Origin: Bacillus sp. AFS088145
GTDB taxonomy: Bacteria > Bacillota > Bacilli > Bacillales > Bacillaceae_G
Direction of reading: 5' to 3'
Length of the DNA stretch: 64,000 nt
Assembly (NCBI RefSeq): GCF_002564465.1
Contig: NZ_NUUX01000002.1
Span: 1-64,000, forward strand
Translations under genes and position numbers: made by a program
The notes under the pieces: model-generated
Databases searched by the model: none
The model's input: only the letters and a program-made list of their open reading frames with translations
What the model was told of the DNA's origin: nothing
Part shown: piece after piece, positions 26,205 through 37,023 of the stretch
How the letters are laid out: each line of letters begins with the position of its first letter
Position numbering within the stretch: position 1 is the stretch's first letter

Positions 26205-27509
26205 TTACGCTTGTAAATCTTTTAGTGTTTCTTCCTCTACAGCTGTGCTTGGTTCGTTTACACGTTCAATGTCCGCTCCAAGTGCAGCAAGCTTTTCATG
26301 GAAATTTACATAACCACGATCTAAATGTTTTAATTCAGTAACACGAGTATATCCATCAACAACAAGACCAGCAAGGATAAGTGATGCAGCAGCACGTAAA
26401 TCCGTAGCAGCTACTTCTGCTCCTTGAAGATCATTTGGTCCATGAATAATAGTTGATCGACCTTCAATTTTAATATTTGCATTCATGCGACGGAATTCTT
26501 CCACATGCATAAAACGATTTTCGAATACTGTTTCAGTAATCATGCCTGTTCCATTAGCTTTTAATAGAAGTGCCATCATTTGTGATTGCATATCTGTTGG
26601 GAAGCCTGGATGAGGCATTGTTTTGATGTCTACAGGTTTTAAATTGTCTGTACCAATTACACGAAGACCTTCTTCCTCTTCGATAATTGTTACTCCCATT
26701 TCACGCATTTTCGCTACAACCGAGCTTAAATGCTCTGGAACTGCATTTTCAATTAATACGTTTCCATTCGTAATTGCTGCTGCTACCATAAATGTTCCAG
26801 CTTCAATACGGTCTGGAATAATGTGATGAGTTGTACCAAATAATGTTGGTACACCTTCAATTCGAATAGTGCCTGTTCCAGCACCTCGAACTTTACCACC
26901 CATTGCATTAATGAAGTTTGCTAAGTCAACAATTTCAGGCTCTTTTGCAGCATTTTCAAGAATTGTTGTTCCTTCTGCAAGTGCTGCTGCAGACATAATA
27001 TTTTCTGTTGCACCTACGCTTGGGAAATCTAAATAGATTTTTGCCCCTTTTAAACGACCGTTTGATTTTGCTTCTACAAAACCATTACCAACCGTAATTT
27101 GAGCTCCCATTGCTTCAAATCCTTTTAAGTGCTGTTCAATTGGTCTAGATCCAATCGCACATCCACCTGGTAACGCTACACGTGCATGACCATTTCTTGC
27201 TAAAAGTGGTCCCATTACAAGAATAGATGCTCGCATTTTACGAACATATTCAAATGGTGCTTCAACATGTAAATCCTTTGAAGCATCAACTGTTACTGTA
27301 TTATTTCTGAACCCAACCTCTGTATTTAAATTACGAAGAACTTCGTTAATCGTGTAAACGTCAGATAGAGTTGGTACGTCATGAATTATATTTTTTCCTT
27401 CACTAGCTAGTAGCGCTGCAGCAAGAACTGGTAAGACAGCATTTTTTGCACCCTCTACACGAACTGTGCCTTGAAGCTGTTTCCCGCCACGGACAATGAT
27501 TTTATCCAA
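26205..27509 (-). CDS. murA: UDP-N-acetylglucosamine 1-carboxyvinyltransferase MurA
   Basis: A 434-residue enzyme that transfers enolpyruvate from PEP to UDP-GlcNAc, the first committed step of peptidoglycan synthesis and the fosfomycin target. K22-N23 and the catalytic C117 in GGCAIGSRP are present, so the protein is of the fosfomycin-sensitive Cys type. A TTG start at 27509 follows GGAGGGG. Placement between ywmB and spoIID identifies it as the murAA copy of B. subtilis. The terminator lies at 26145-26189. Confidence 0.96.
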   Translation of the reverse strand: MDKIIVRGGKQLQGTVRVEGAKNAVLPVLAAALLASEGKNIIHDVPTLSDVYTINEVLRNLNTEVGFRNNTVTVDASKDLHVEAPFEYVRKMRASILVMGPLLARNGHARVALPGGCAIGSRPIEQHLKGFEAMGAQITVGNGFVEAKSNGRLKGAKIYLDFPSVGATENIMSAAALAEGTTILENAAKEPEIVDLANFINAMGGKVRGAGTGTIRIEGVPTLFGTTHHIIPDRIEAGTFMVAAAITNGNVLIENAVPEHLSSVVAKMREMGVTIIEEEEGLRVIGTDNLKPVDIKTMPHPGFPTDMQSQMMALLLKANGTGMITETVFENRFMHVEEFRRMNANIKIEGRSTIIHGPNDLQGAEVAATDLRAAASLILAGLVVDGYTRVTELKHLDRGYVNFHEKLAALGADIERVNEPSTAVEEETLKDLQA

Positions 27510-27541
27510 ACTTTTCCCCTCCGTGTCCTAAAATAGATCTA

Positions 27542-28261
27542 TCAATATTCTACTGTTATAATCGGTGTGCCAATAATAATTGTCGTTGATTTATCAACAT
27601 TGTTTTCGCGAATTGCAATTTGTAAATTAATTTTTTTGCCATTTGCAACCAGAGCGTCATTCCACTGTTCAGTATATGCTGAAACAGAGACGAATGCCCC
27701 TTCTTTTATTTCTTCAATTTTTGTTGCTTTAAAAGTCCCCAAAAAATCATTTTTTATACCCTGCAAAACACCTTCAAGTTTACCACCCATTGTCCCCTTT
27801 ATACAAGTAAAAAAAGTAGGTTCTTTACTAAAAATATTTTCCAATGAGTTCTTTATGAGTTTATTCGTTTCTTTTTCAGCCTGCTGGTCCCATTTAGTCC
27901 CACTGAGTTCATAAATTACATAGCTGCTGTTATTGCCAGTAGATGTAACAACGATTCTTTCTGTGACCAAATTATGGTTAAACGTACCAATTATTTTATT
28001 ACCATTGTCAGTTTTCGTCCACTTAAATTTTTTGAAATCCTCTTTATATTTACTGATTATTTTGGACACCGAAGTATTCATTTTAGCTTCTCTTGCGTAT
28101 AAATTCCAACTTGTAACCGAAATGTCTTTTTTATTTAATACGTCTGCAAAACGGTTCAATTGGCCTACACCTGTATCAGCCATACCGATTTTACCCCAAT
28201 TAAAAAATAGTGCAGAAGCAAAAGTAATCGTAATTAATAATAAGTACATAGTCTTTTTCAT
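27542..28261 (-). CDS. ywmB: YwmB-family exported protein
   Basis: A 239-residue protein with a signal peptide (residues 1-28, before DTGVGQLNRFADVL) and the YwmB fold, which resembles a TATA-box-like domain. The C-terminal part VSAYTEQWNDALVANGKKINLQIAIR is family-typical. Function is unknown. It precedes murA at 32 nt as in B. subtilis, suggesting a link to the cell envelope. Confidence 0.88.
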   Translation of the reverse strand: MKKTMYLLLITITFASALFFNWGKIGMADTGVGQLNRFADVLNKKDISVTSWNLYAREAKMNTSVSKIISKYKEDFKKFKWTKTDNGNKIIGTFNHNLVTERIVVTSTGNNSSYVIYELSGTKWDQQAEKETNKLIKNSLENIFSKEPTFFTCIKGTMGGKLEGVLQGIKNDFLGTFKATKIEEIKEGAFVSVSAYTEQWNDALVANGKKINLQIAIRENNVDKSTTIIIGTPIITVEY

Positions 28262-28341
28262 AAATAATCCCCTCTCTTACTTCCATTTTTCACAGGGAGA
28301 GAGGGGTTTATACGATACATCGTAACATACTTTTTGACAAA

Positions 28342-28578
28342 TTATTTCAATAAATATGTAATGTTTTTTGTATATTGAAGATAGTCTAAGAAAAAACTAC
28401 TTACAGCAGAAGAAATTGTAATCGTCAATAGCACCATAAAAAGTCGAATTTGGGCGACATGACCTTTTTTCATAATACTCTCCCACTTAATTGCTGTTAA
28501 AGCCCACCAAGTTAAAATAATGAAAAATAAATGGACAATTATTGCTAATAACGCTTCTGTCCCAACTAAAGCTTCCAT
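28342..28578 (-). CDS. ywzB: YwzB-family (DUF1146) small membrane protein
   Basis: A 78-residue protein with two helices (about residues 6-28 and 44-66) and the DUF1146 core WWALTAIKWE. Role unknown. AGAGGACGTGAAGA precedes the ATG. The same small gene sits next to ywmB in B. subtilis. It may be cotranscribed with ywmB and murA. Confidence 0.85.
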   Translation of the reverse strand: MEALVGTEALLAIIVHLFFIILTWWALTAIKWESIMKKGHVAQIRLFMVLLTITISSAVSSFFLDYLQYTKNITYLLK

Positions 28579-28715
28579 TCTTCACGTCCTCTTTCCGATC
28601 TATTTTTATAGAAAAAACTTTCAGATTGCCTAGTTGCATTTTTAGCATATGTTTTCTTAGTGCAAGCAATTTCAAACAGTCTGAAAACCTAATTTTATAC
28701 TTTCTCTACAAATTA

Positions 28716-28743
28716 AAAAGTGTAGGAATCACCCTACACTTTT
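28716..28743 (-). terminator. Terminator of the nuo operon
   Basis: Perfect 11-base arms AAAAGTGTAGG (28716-28726) and CCTACACTTTT (28733-28743), T-rich on the minus strand, 14 nt after the nuoN stop. Confidence 0.9.
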
Positions 28744-28757
28744 AATTTAAATATATT

Positions 28758-30254
28758 TTACGCCATAAAGAAGTCTTTCACAATGTCTAGCTTATGAAAT
28801 ACATCTAATGCTAAAGATGGTTTAATACCCAATACAATTGTTAAAACAGCACAAACCAATACAACGAATAGATGTGTCTTAGGAAGTACAACTTTACGCT
28901 CTTCACCACTTCTAAAGAAAATATTTTGAAGGATGCCGAAGTAGTAAAAATAAGATACTACTGTAGTTAAAAGTAGAATGCCACCTAATACATAATATCC
29001 TTTAACTTGGACGAAAGCCCCCAAGAAAATATTTAACTTTCCTATAAACCCTGCAGTTAATGGAATACCTGCTAGCGATAACACAAATATTGTCATGGTA
29101 ATCGCTAAAAATGGATTTGTTTTAATTAGCCCTGCAAATGATGATAATGAATCCGATCCCCTTTGTTGTTGCACATTGTAGACAATCGTTAAAATACCGA
29201 TTGTCATGAATGTATAAGCTAATAAATAGAACCAGATTCCCTCAAACATGAATGGTGAAATACTTACAAATGCAACTAGAACATAGCCTCCGTGTGCAAT
29301 ACCTGAGTATGCAAGTATACGCTTTAGACTGTTTTGTTTTAAAGCAATTGTATTACCAATAATCATCGATAACGCGGCCAATGTAGCAACAACTGGTTGC
29401 ATTACTTCAAATACAGATTTTTGTTCTTTCATCAATAATGCACCCGTGAAAATTGCTAAGAAGATGCGAAGTACGATAATAAATCCACCTGTTTTTGAAA
29501 CTGTTGCTAAGAATGCTGTTACAGGTGTTGGCGCACCTTCATATACATCTGGCGCCCACATATGGAACGGAACAGACGCAAGTTTAAATGATAATCCAAC
29601 AAATACTAACACAAATGCTAGGATCATTAGAAATCCATTACTGCTTGGAATTCCTTGTTGAAGTGCCAAATTCATTTCAGTAATGTTTGTTGTACCTGTT
29701 AAGCCATAAGTATAGCTTAGTCCGAATAATGTTATTGCAGTTGAAATACCACCGTTAATTACATACTTAAGAGCAGCCTCGGAAGAGCCTTCTCTTCTCT
29801 TTTGAATTCCAACTAGAATATAAGATGAAATCGAAAGTAGCTCTAACCCAACAAATAATGTGATTAAATCACTACTTGAAGCCATGTACATTGCTCCAAT
29901 TAACGCTGTAATAAATAATGTGTAGTATTCTGAGCGCTCTGCAATCGATTTATCTCCTAGTGCAAGTAATAAAACTAGGATTGCTCCGATTAATAAAATT
30001 AGTTTAAATAAAAACCCAAACGAATCAAATTTAAATGATCCCGCTAATAGACTTATTGGTTTATGTGAATAAAGTGTGATTAACCATACAAGCGATCCAA
30101 CTACACTTAACAAGCCAATCCAACCGACTATTTTACGACTAGCATTTTTAGGTAATAAGAGTTCAAGAGTTAATAGAAGAAGCGCAGCAGCTACTAGAAT
30201 AATCTCAGGACCCATTGTTCCCCATTGAAATTCAGATAATGCTTTCCATGTCAT
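28758..30254 (-). CDS. nuoN: NADH-quinone oxidoreductase subunit N
   Basis: A 498-residue antiporter-like membrane subunit with about 14 helices, one of the three proton-channel subunits of complex I. [15 protein letters not shown] (about residues 398-412) and [25 protein letters not shown]-type segments (here [19 protein letters not shown] near 229) are hallmarks. It is the last gene of the nuo operon, 3 nt from nuoM. Confidence 0.95.
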   Translation of the reverse strand: [498 protein letters not shown]

Positions 30255-30257
30255 CTT

Positions 30258-31766
30258 CTATACACCTCTAATCCCTTGAATGATAAAATCCACTGATGAC
30301 ACAATCATATCATTTACGAAAGCTGGGTATACACCAAGCAGGACAATCGCAAATACTAAAATAACTGAAGCGATTGCTTCGCGTTTTGACAAATCAGTGA
30401 ATGATGAAATAAATTCACTATTTTTACCGAAGCTTAATTGTAAAATTGCTCTTAAAATATAAGCTGCAGTTAAGATGATTCCTAACGTACCTACAGTTGC
30501 AATTGCTTTATGAGATTGGAAAAGACCAACAAATGATAGCCATTCTCCTACGAACCCTGATAGTCCTGGTAAACCTAACGATGCCATACCGCCAAAAAGT
30601 AATAAGCCGGCAAGTCTTGGAGCTGATTTTGAAAGACCAGAAATACGGTCAAAACTAGTAGTATCACCTCGGTTTTCTAACATGCCAACTATTAAAAATA
30701 GAAGTGCTGCAATTAAACCGTGAGATACTGATTGTAGAATTGCTCCTTGAATTCCAGCGCTATTCATTGCTGCTAATCCAATAATAACAATCCCCATGTG
30801 TGAGAAACTTGAATATGCCAATACGGAGCGTAATTCCTTTTGAATTAAAGCAATATAAGCTCCGTAAAGTAAATTAATTACACCAATAATCGCAAGTGCT
30901 ACCGACATTTTTTCAAATTGCTCTGGGAAAATCCCTAAAGCAAAACGAATTAAACCGTAAGTTCCAATTTTTAATAGGATACCAGCGTGAATAATTACTA
31001 CAGCAGGATTTGCTTGAGTATGAACATTCACCATCCATCGATGGAACGGGAATAATGGTAGTTTGATTGCAAATGCAATTAATAAACAAATTAATAGAAC
31101 CATTTTTAAATGCTCTGATATTGGACTAACTGTTTGTTGTCCTGTTGAAATGATATTTGCTAAAACTTCATAATTTGTTGTGCCTGTGCGAGCAAATAGG
31201 ACAGCAATAACAAATAATAAGAATGCCGATCCTAATCCGTTATAAATTAAGAATTGGTACCCAGCACGTTCACTATCAAATCGGCCCCATTTTCCAATTA
31301 AGAAGAACATTGGAACTAGCGTTAATTCAAAGAATAAGAAGAATAACACTAAGTTCTGAGCTGCAAATACACCAAACATACCTACTTGTAAAATAAATAG
31401 TAGTTGATAGAAGCCTTTTGAACCTTTATTAATAGAGTAACCTGCTATTACAGCGATTAATGAGATAATACCAGTAAGTAAAATCATCACTAATGATAGA
31501 CCGTCTACTCCAAGCTCAAACTTAACTTGAAACAATCTAGTTGATCCAGCGAAAAACTTTCCAAATGAAAACCAATCATATGAAATATTCCAATCTTTTA
31601 AACTAGAATGGTTTTGACCTGCTATATAAGCAAGTATAGTAACTGCAAATGATAAAACCGAAGTCAATAATGCCCAAAGCTTATAAGAATTCTTTGGAGC
31701 AAAAGAAACTAGTAATAATCCCAATAAAGGTGAGAAAACAACCCATAATAAGAAATGAGACATCAT
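30258..31766 (-). CDS. nuoM: NADH-quinone oxidoreductase subunit M
   Basis: A 502-residue antiporter-like subunit of the membrane arm. LPLFPFHRWMVNVHTQANP (about residues 235-253) and LPGLSGFVGEWL near 398 are typical. Its start overlaps the nuoL stop (ATGATG across TGA), a sign of translational coupling. It carries the middle proton channel of complex I. Confidence 0.95.
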   Translation of the reverse strand: MMSHFLLWVVFSPLLGLLLVSFAPKNSYKLWALLTSVLSFAVTILAYIAGQNHSSLKDWNISYDWFSFGKFFAGSTRLFQVKFELGVDGLSLVMILLTGIISLIAVIAGYSINKGSKGFYQLLFILQVGMFGVFAAQNLVLFFLFFELTLVPMFFLIGKWGRFDSERAGYQFLIYNGLGSAFLLFVIAVLFARTGTTNYEVLANIISTGQQTVSPISEHLKMVLLICLLIAFAIKLPLFPFHRWMVNVHTQANPAVVIIHAGILLKIGTYGLIRFALGIFPEQFEKMSVALAIIGVINLLYGAYIALIQKELRSVLAYSSFSHMGIVIIGLAAMNSAGIQGAILQSVSHGLIAALLFLIVGMLENRGDTTSFDRISGLSKSAPRLAGLLLFGGMASLGLPGLSGFVGEWLSFVGLFQSHKAIATVGTLGIILTAAYILRAILQLSFGKNSEFISSFTDLSKREAIASVILVFAIVLLGVYPAFVNDMIVSSVDFIIQGIRGV

Positions 31767-33619
31767 AAGTTGTACCCCCCTGTCACAACGATTGCTAATA
31801 AGATTAGTGCAAGACCAAGTAATGTGATAAATCCATAAGTTTGAACTTGACCACTTTGCAGCCTTGAACCAATTCCACCGATACTACTTACAATTCCTTT
31901 TACTAGAACTGCAATCCCTTCAATTACAAAGCGCTCAATAGCAAACATTACATGTCCGATTGCAAACATACCTTTTACGATTGAACCGTTATATAATTCG
32001 TCAATATAATATTTATTAAGAAGAATTTCATAGAATAATCCATTTTCTTCTTGTTTAGTTTGCTTCACTTTTCTTCCATACATATTGTAAGCAAGCGTAA
32101 TACCAGCTAAAGAAACAAGCGTTGCTACGACCATAATCCAAACCGGCTCATGACTATGCTCAGCAATTGTAAATGGAGCTCCATCTAATAAAAACTCATT
32201 TAAGTGACGACCAAAGAAAGGTGTATTAATATAACCTGCAAATATAGCAAGGATCCCTAATAGTGACATTGGAAGAACCATTGACATCGGTGACTCGTGC
32301 GCACCTTTTGTCTTTTCTTCTCCAGTGAAAACTAAGAAAAATAATCGGAACATATAAAATGAAGTAAAGAATGCCGCTGTTAAAGCAACTACGAATAAAA
32401 CGTAATTTCCATTTTCCCAAGTTGCAGCTAAAATCTCATCCTTACTAAAGAAACCAGATAGTAATGGTACACCTGTAATAGCTAATGTGCCAATTAAGAA
32501 GAGTGTAGATGTCCATTTCATTTTCTGACGTAATCCACCCATTTTAAAGATGTCTTGAGTGTGTACGGCATGAATAACACTACCTGCAGCTAAGAATAAC
32601 AATGCTTTAAAAAACGCATGAGTTGTTAAGTGGAAAATACTTGCTGTATAACCACCTACACCTAATGCAAGCATCATATAGCCCAATTGACTGACTGTAG
32701 AGTATGCTAGTACTCGCTTAATATCTCTTTGTACAAGACCAATACTCGCTGCAAAAATCGCTGTAAATCCTCCGACAATCGCAACTACCGTTAAAGCAGT
32801 TCCACTAGCAATAAAGATCGGATAAGTCGTCGCTACTAAGTAAACACCGGCAGCTACCATTGTTGCTGCGTGAATTAATGCAGAAACAGGTGTTGGACCT
32901 TCCATCGCATCAGGAAGCCATGTATGAAGTGGGAACTGACCTGATTTACCCATTGCTCCTACGAAAATCAAGATCGCAATAAGTGTTAACATACCAGTAC
33001 TCACTTGTCCACCTTGGATTACATTGAAAATTTGATCAAAATCAAAGCTCTTTGTTTTCCAAAATAAAAGTATCATCCCGATAAATAAACCAACGTCCCC
33101 TATTCTAGTCATAATGAACGCTTTTTTAGCCGCTGCTTTTGCTTCCTCTTTATAAAAGTAGAAACCAACAAGTAAAAATGAACCTAAACCTACTAACTCC
33201 CAGAATACATAAAGTTGTAGAATGCTAGGTGAAATGACAAGTGCTAACATCGCAAATGTAAATAAGCCTAAGTATGCGAAGAACACTGTAATTCGGTCAT
33301 CCTCTTCCATATATGCTGTTGAATAAATATGTACTAATGTACTAACAAACGTAACGATTACTAGCATTAACGAATTTAGTGCATTTACTACGTATCCAAC
33401 GTGAATATCGATATTTCCAATTGTTAACCAAGTGTATAGTTTCTGCACTGTATCCCCTTGTAGACGGTCAAATAAGACGAACAAGGAGATGATGAATGAG
33501 ATTCCTGTTAAAGTTGCTCCTAAAATCCCACTACCTTTCTTTCCTTTTGTACCTGCTAATATTAGGATTAGAAAGGAAATTAGCGGAAGTACCGGAACAA
33601 GCCAAGCATACTGCATCAT
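31763..33619 (-). CDS. nuoL: NADH-quinone oxidoreductase subunit L
   Basis: A 618-residue antiporter-like subunit with the long lateral C-terminal helix of NuoL. Motifs: GLGSFLLVGFYFYKEEA near 146, FPLHTWLPDAMEGPTPVSA near 230, GVPLLSGFFSKDEI near 383. It forms the distal proton channel. ATG at 33619 follows AGGAGGTGG; a TTG one codon upstream is less likely. Confidence 0.95.
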   Translation of the reverse strand: MMQYAWLVPVLPLISFLILILAGTKGKKGSGILGATLTGISFIISLFVLFDRLQGDTVQKLYTWLTIGNIDIHVGYVVNALNSLMLVIVTFVSTLVHIYSTAYMEEDDRITVFFAYLGLFTFAMLALVISPSILQLYVFWELVGLGSFLLVGFYFYKEEAKAAAKKAFIMTRIGDVGLFIGMILLFWKTKSFDFDQIFNVIQGGQVSTGMLTLIAILIFVGAMGKSGQFPLHTWLPDAMEGPTPVSALIHAATMVAAGVYLVATTYPIFIASGTALTVVAIVGGFTAIFAASIGLVQRDIKRVLAYSTVSQLGYMMLALGVGGYTASIFHLTTHAFFKALLFLAAGSVIHAVHTQDIFKMGGLRQKMKWTSTLFLIGTLAITGVPLLSGFFSKDEILAATWENGNYVLFVVALTAAFFTSFYMFRLFFLVFTGEEKTKGAHESPMSMVLPMSLLGILAIFAGYINTPFFGRHLNEFLLDGAPFTIAEHSHEPVWIMVVATLVSLAGITLAYNMYGRKVKQTKQEENGLFYEILLNKYYIDELYNGSIVKGMFAIGHVMFAIERFVIEGIAVLVKGIVSSIGGIGSRLQSGQVQTYGFITLLGLALILLAIVVTGGYNL

Positions 33620-33636
33620 CAAATTCCACCTCCTAT

Positions 33637-33951
33637 TTATCTTTTCAATGAATCAGCTTCATCGATATTGACTGTCTGACGATGACGATACCATGCAATT
33701 AAAATTGCCACGCCCACTGCAGCTTCAGCAGCTGCTACTGAAATCGTAAATAATGAAAAAATTTGGCCTGTTAATGACGGTGCTACACCAAGTTTACTAA
33801 ATGCTACTAAATTAATATTTGCTGCATTTAACATTAACTCGATACAAATTAACACGATTACTGTGTTTCGTTTTGTTAATGCACCATATAATCCGATACA
33901 AAATAAAATTAGCGCTAAAAGAAGATAAGCATTAATTGGAACTGAACTCAT
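33637..33951 (-). CDS. nuoK: NADH-quinone oxidoreductase subunit K
   Basis: A 104-residue three-helix subunit with the buried glutamates expected for proton transfer (E38 in [16 protein letters not shown] and E72 in AAAEAAVG). It overlaps the nuoJ stop by 4 nt. Confidence 0.95.
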   Translation of the reverse strand: MSSVPINAYLLLALILFCIGLYGALTKRNTVIVLICIELMLNAANINLVAFSKLGVAPSLTGQIFSLFTISVAAAEAAVGVAILIAWYRHRQTVNIDEADSLKR

Positions 33952-34466
33952 TCCTTCGTACCCTCCTCTTTTGAATCATCTGACTTTGCTAAAATGATCG
34001 CACCTACTAAAGCAATTAGTAATAATACAGACATTACTTCAAATGGCACGATATGATTTGTAAATAGTTGTAATCCAATATTTTTCGTATTATTTGTTGC
34101 TAAATCAACATCTGATGCGTCGATTGAAAGTCCGTTTACACCTAAAAACATAACGACTCCAAATGCAACAATACCGATTAACGCCGCAATATTTCTCCAA
34201 TTTCTTTTTGGTTTTTCACTTTCAATATCATGTTTCGTTAACATGATTCCAAAAATCATTAAGATTGTTACTGCACCTGAGTAAATAAGAATTTGAACAA
34301 CAGCTACAAATTCAGCTGATAGAAGGACATAAATCCCTGCAATACTTATAAATGTTAATACAAGCGAAAGCATCATATGCATAACTTTCGTTGAGTTTAA
34401 CATCATTACGCCACCTAAAATGGCTGATAAAGAAAGAAGAAAGAAAGCAACTACAAAACCACTCAT
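33948..34466 (-). CDS. nuoJ: NADH-quinone oxidoreductase subunit J
   Basis: A 172-residue five-helix subunit. The conserved [19 protein letters not shown] segment (about residues 57-75) contains the pi-bulge helix. It overlaps nuoI and nuoK by 4 nt each. It belongs to the membrane arm next to NuoH. Confidence 0.94.
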   Translation of the reverse strand: MSGFVVAFFLLSLSAILGGVMMLNSTKVMHMMLSLVLTFISIAGIYVLLSAEFVAVVQILIYSGAVTILMIFGIMLTKHDIESEKPKRNWRNIAALIGIVAFGVVMFLGVNGLSIDASDVDLATNNTKNIGLQLFTNHIVPFEVMSVLLLIALVGAIILAKSDDSKEEGTKE

Positions 34467-34882
34467 GCTTTATTCTCCTTTCGAATGTTTTGATCGTTTT
34501 CATCAAGCCATTGAAGGTCTTTAAACAATTCATCACGTGAATATTCAGCAAGTTCAAAGTTATTTGTCATAATAATCGCTTCTGTTGGACAAACTTCTGT
34601 ACATAAATCACATAGAATACAAATTTCGAAATTTATATCGTATGTGTCGATAATTTTTCCTTTTTTCGTAGGATCAGGATGTTTTTTACCAGTTAATGTA
34701 ATACAGTCTGTTGGACAGATTGCTGAACATTGATTACAAACAATACATTTTTCTGGATAAAACTTTTGAATTCCACGAAAACGATCTGGTAACGGAATCG
34801 GCTGATTTGGATAATCATACGTCACTTTCTCGCGCGTTAAATTTTGAAGAGTATATTTTAAACCTTTTACTAACCCAATCAT
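34463..34882 (-). CDS. nuoI: NADH-quinone oxidoreductase subunit I (two [4Fe-4S])
   Basis: A 139-residue ferredoxin-like subunit with two CxxCxxCxxxCP motifs: CIVCNQCSAICP (residues 45-56) and CILCDLCTEVCP (88-99). These hold clusters N6a and N6b that pass electrons to NuoB. Start lies 31 nt after nuoH. Confidence 0.95.
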   Translation of the reverse strand: MIGLVKGLKYTLQNLTREKVTYDYPNQPIPLPDRFRGIQKFYPEKCIVCNQCSAICPTDCITLTGKKHPDPTKKGKIIDTYDINFEICILCDLCTEVCPTEAIIMTNNFELAEYSRDELFKDLQWLDENDQNIRKENKA

Positions 34883-34913
34883 GACTCACACCCCTTTAGA
34901 TTGGTCTATTTGT

Positions 34914-35915
34914 TTAGAAGAACAAGCTTTTTACTAATGCAGTTATTAAAATATTAGCTAATGAAACTGGTAATAATACCTTCCAACCGAACTCCATTAA
35001 TTGGTCAGCACGTAAACGTGGGAACGTTACACGGAACCAAATTAATAAATATAAAATTACACTAAATTTTAAAGAGAACCATACAGCTCCAGGAATAAAG
35101 TCTAGACCCGCAATTGGTTTCCATCCGCCTAAAAATAGAATCGTAATTAACGAACACATTGCAAAAAAGTAAACATACTCTGAAAGCATAAAGAATGCCC
35201 AACGGAATCCTGAAAACTCTGTATGATAACCTGCTACAAGTTCTGATTCAGCCTCTGGTAAGTCAAAAGGTGTACGGTTTAATTCAGCTACAGCTGCAAT
35301 TAAGAAAACGATAAATGCAATCGGCTGAGTTACAATGAACCACACATTCTCCTGTGCATTAACAATATCATTTAAATTTAAGCTTCCAGTTAATAAAATA
35401 ACACCTAATACACTCATAACTAACGGAATTTCATATGAAATCATCTGTGCTGCTGCACGCATACCACCAATAAGTGAGTATTTGTTATTTGAAGCCCAAC
35501 CGGCTGTAACAACACCAACTGTTGTTAATCCTGAAACAGCAATATAGTAAAGTAATCCAACACCTATATCAGCAAACTGTAAGTTCTCTGTGAAAGGTAG
35601 AGTTGCTAATACCATAAACGCTGGTGCAAATGCGATGATTGGTGCAAGTATAAATAATGGTTTATCTGCTGCTTTTGGAATTGTATCTTCTTTTAAAAGT
35701 AGTTTTAATACGTCAGCAACAGTTTGAAGCAAACCATAACGTCCACCAACTTGGTTAGGTCCAATACGCCCTTGCATGAAACCCATTACTTTACGTTCTG
35801 ATAGGATTCCAAAAGTTACGAAGCCTAAAACTACAAATAGAAAAATAACGCCTAAGCCTAAATAGATGAGAAAATTTATCCAAGACGGTGTACTTTGTAG
35901 AAGATTTTCTATCAT
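34914..35915 (-). CDS. nuoH: NADH-quinone oxidoreductase subunit H
   Basis: A 333-residue subunit with eight helices that forms much of the quinone cavity. ERKVMGFMQGRIGPNQVG (about residues 35-52) and NRTPFDLPEAESELVAGYHTE near 203 are signature segments. The ATG overlaps the nuoD stop (TAATG). Confidence 0.96.
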   Translation of the reverse strand: MIENLLQSTPSWINFLIYLGLGVIFLFVVLGFVTFGILSERKVMGFMQGRIGPNQVGGRYGLLQTVADVLKLLLKEDTIPKAADKPLFILAPIIAFAPAFMVLATLPFTENLQFADIGVGLLYYIAVSGLTTVGVVTAGWASNNKYSLIGGMRAAAQMISYEIPLVMSVLGVILLTGSLNLNDIVNAQENVWFIVTQPIAFIVFLIAAVAELNRTPFDLPEAESELVAGYHTEFSGFRWAFFMLSEYVYFFAMCSLITILFLGGWKPIAGLDFIPGAVWFSLKFSVILYLLIWFRVTFPRLRADQLMEFGWKVLLPVSLANILITALVKSLFF

Positions 35916-37015
35916 TATCCGTCTACCTCCCCAAGTACAATATCAATACCACCTAAAATAGTAATTAAGTTTGCGATGTTTTCACCTTTTAATAGCTTTG
36001 GAAGAATTTGCAGGTTATAAAAAGATGGTCGTCTAAACTTCAAACGATACGGCTCTTTTTTTCCATCACTTGCAATATAGCAACCGATTTCCCCACGCGG
36101 TGACTCGATTCTAACGTATCCTTCACCTTTAGGAGCCTTGATGATTTTAGGAACTTTTGCTAAAATGTCACCTTTAGCAGGGAATTGTTCAACAGCTTGT
36201 TCTAAAATCTTTAATGACTCTTCAATTTCTAGCATTCTGCACATATATCGATCCCATGCATCGCCAACTGTTCCCACCGGTACATCGAAATCAAAGCGAT
36301 CGTAAATAGAATATGGAGCATCTTTTCGTAGATCATATTTAACACCAGTACAACGAAGATTTGCACCACTTAATGAAAAATTAATTGCATCTTCTTGTGA
36401 ATAAGCACCAATACCTTTTACACGATTAATAAAGATTTCATTACCAGAAACTAAATCGTGATAACCTTTTAATTGCTCTCTCATATAAGGAATAAATTCT
36501 TTTACTTTTTCAATCCAACCTTCAGGAGCATCCCACTTAACCCCACCAACACGCATGTAGTTAAAAGTCAATCTCGCTCCACAAAGTTCGTTTAATAGAT
36601 TGATAATCATTTCACGCTCACGGAAAGCATAAAGGAATGGACTCACTGCCCCAATATCTAGAAGGTTTGTACCCCACCAAACTAAGTGACTAGCAACGCG
36701 CCCCAATTCCATTGAAATAACGCGTAAATATTCTGCGCGATCTGGAACTTTAATATCCATCATTGTTTCAACAGCATGGCAGATAACATAGTTATTTGTC
36801 ATTGCTGATAGATAATCCATACGGTCTGTATATGGAATAATCTGTGTATATTGAAGATTTTCAGCGATTTTCTCTGTACCACGGTGTAGATAACCGATGA
36901 CAGGTGTCGCTTCTTTAATGATCTCTCCATCAATCTTTAACACAAGACGAAATACACCGTGTGTACTTGGATGCTGAGGTCCGACATTTAATAGCATTTC
37001 TTCCGTACGAATCAT
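35915..37015 (-). CDS. nuoD: NADH-quinone oxidoreductase subunit D
   Basis: A 366-residue 49-kDa-type subunit forming the quinone site with NuoB. LNVGPQHPSTHGVFRLVL (residues 9-26) and IGYLHRGTEKIAE are diagnostic. C-terminal GEIGCYIASDG is family-typical. It is a separate gene from nuoC, unlike the nuoCD fusion of E. coli. Confidence 0.96.
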   Translation of the reverse strand: MIRTEEMLLNVGPQHPSTHGVFRLVLKIDGEIIKEATPVIGYLHRGTEKIAENLQYTQIIPYTDRMDYLSAMTNNYVICHAVETMMDIKVPDRAEYLRVISMELGRVASHLVWWGTNLLDIGAVSPFLYAFREREMIINLLNELCGARLTFNYMRVGGVKWDAPEGWIEKVKEFIPYMREQLKGYHDLVSGNEIFINRVKGIGAYSQEDAINFSLSGANLRCTGVKYDLRKDAPYSIYDRFDFDVPVGTVGDAWDRYMCRMLEIEESLKILEQAVEQFPAKGDILAKVPKIIKAPKGEGYVRIESPRGEIGCYIASDGKKEPYRLKFRRPSFYNLQILPKLLKGENIANLITILGGIDIVLGEVDG

Positions 37016-37023
37016 GGCTTATC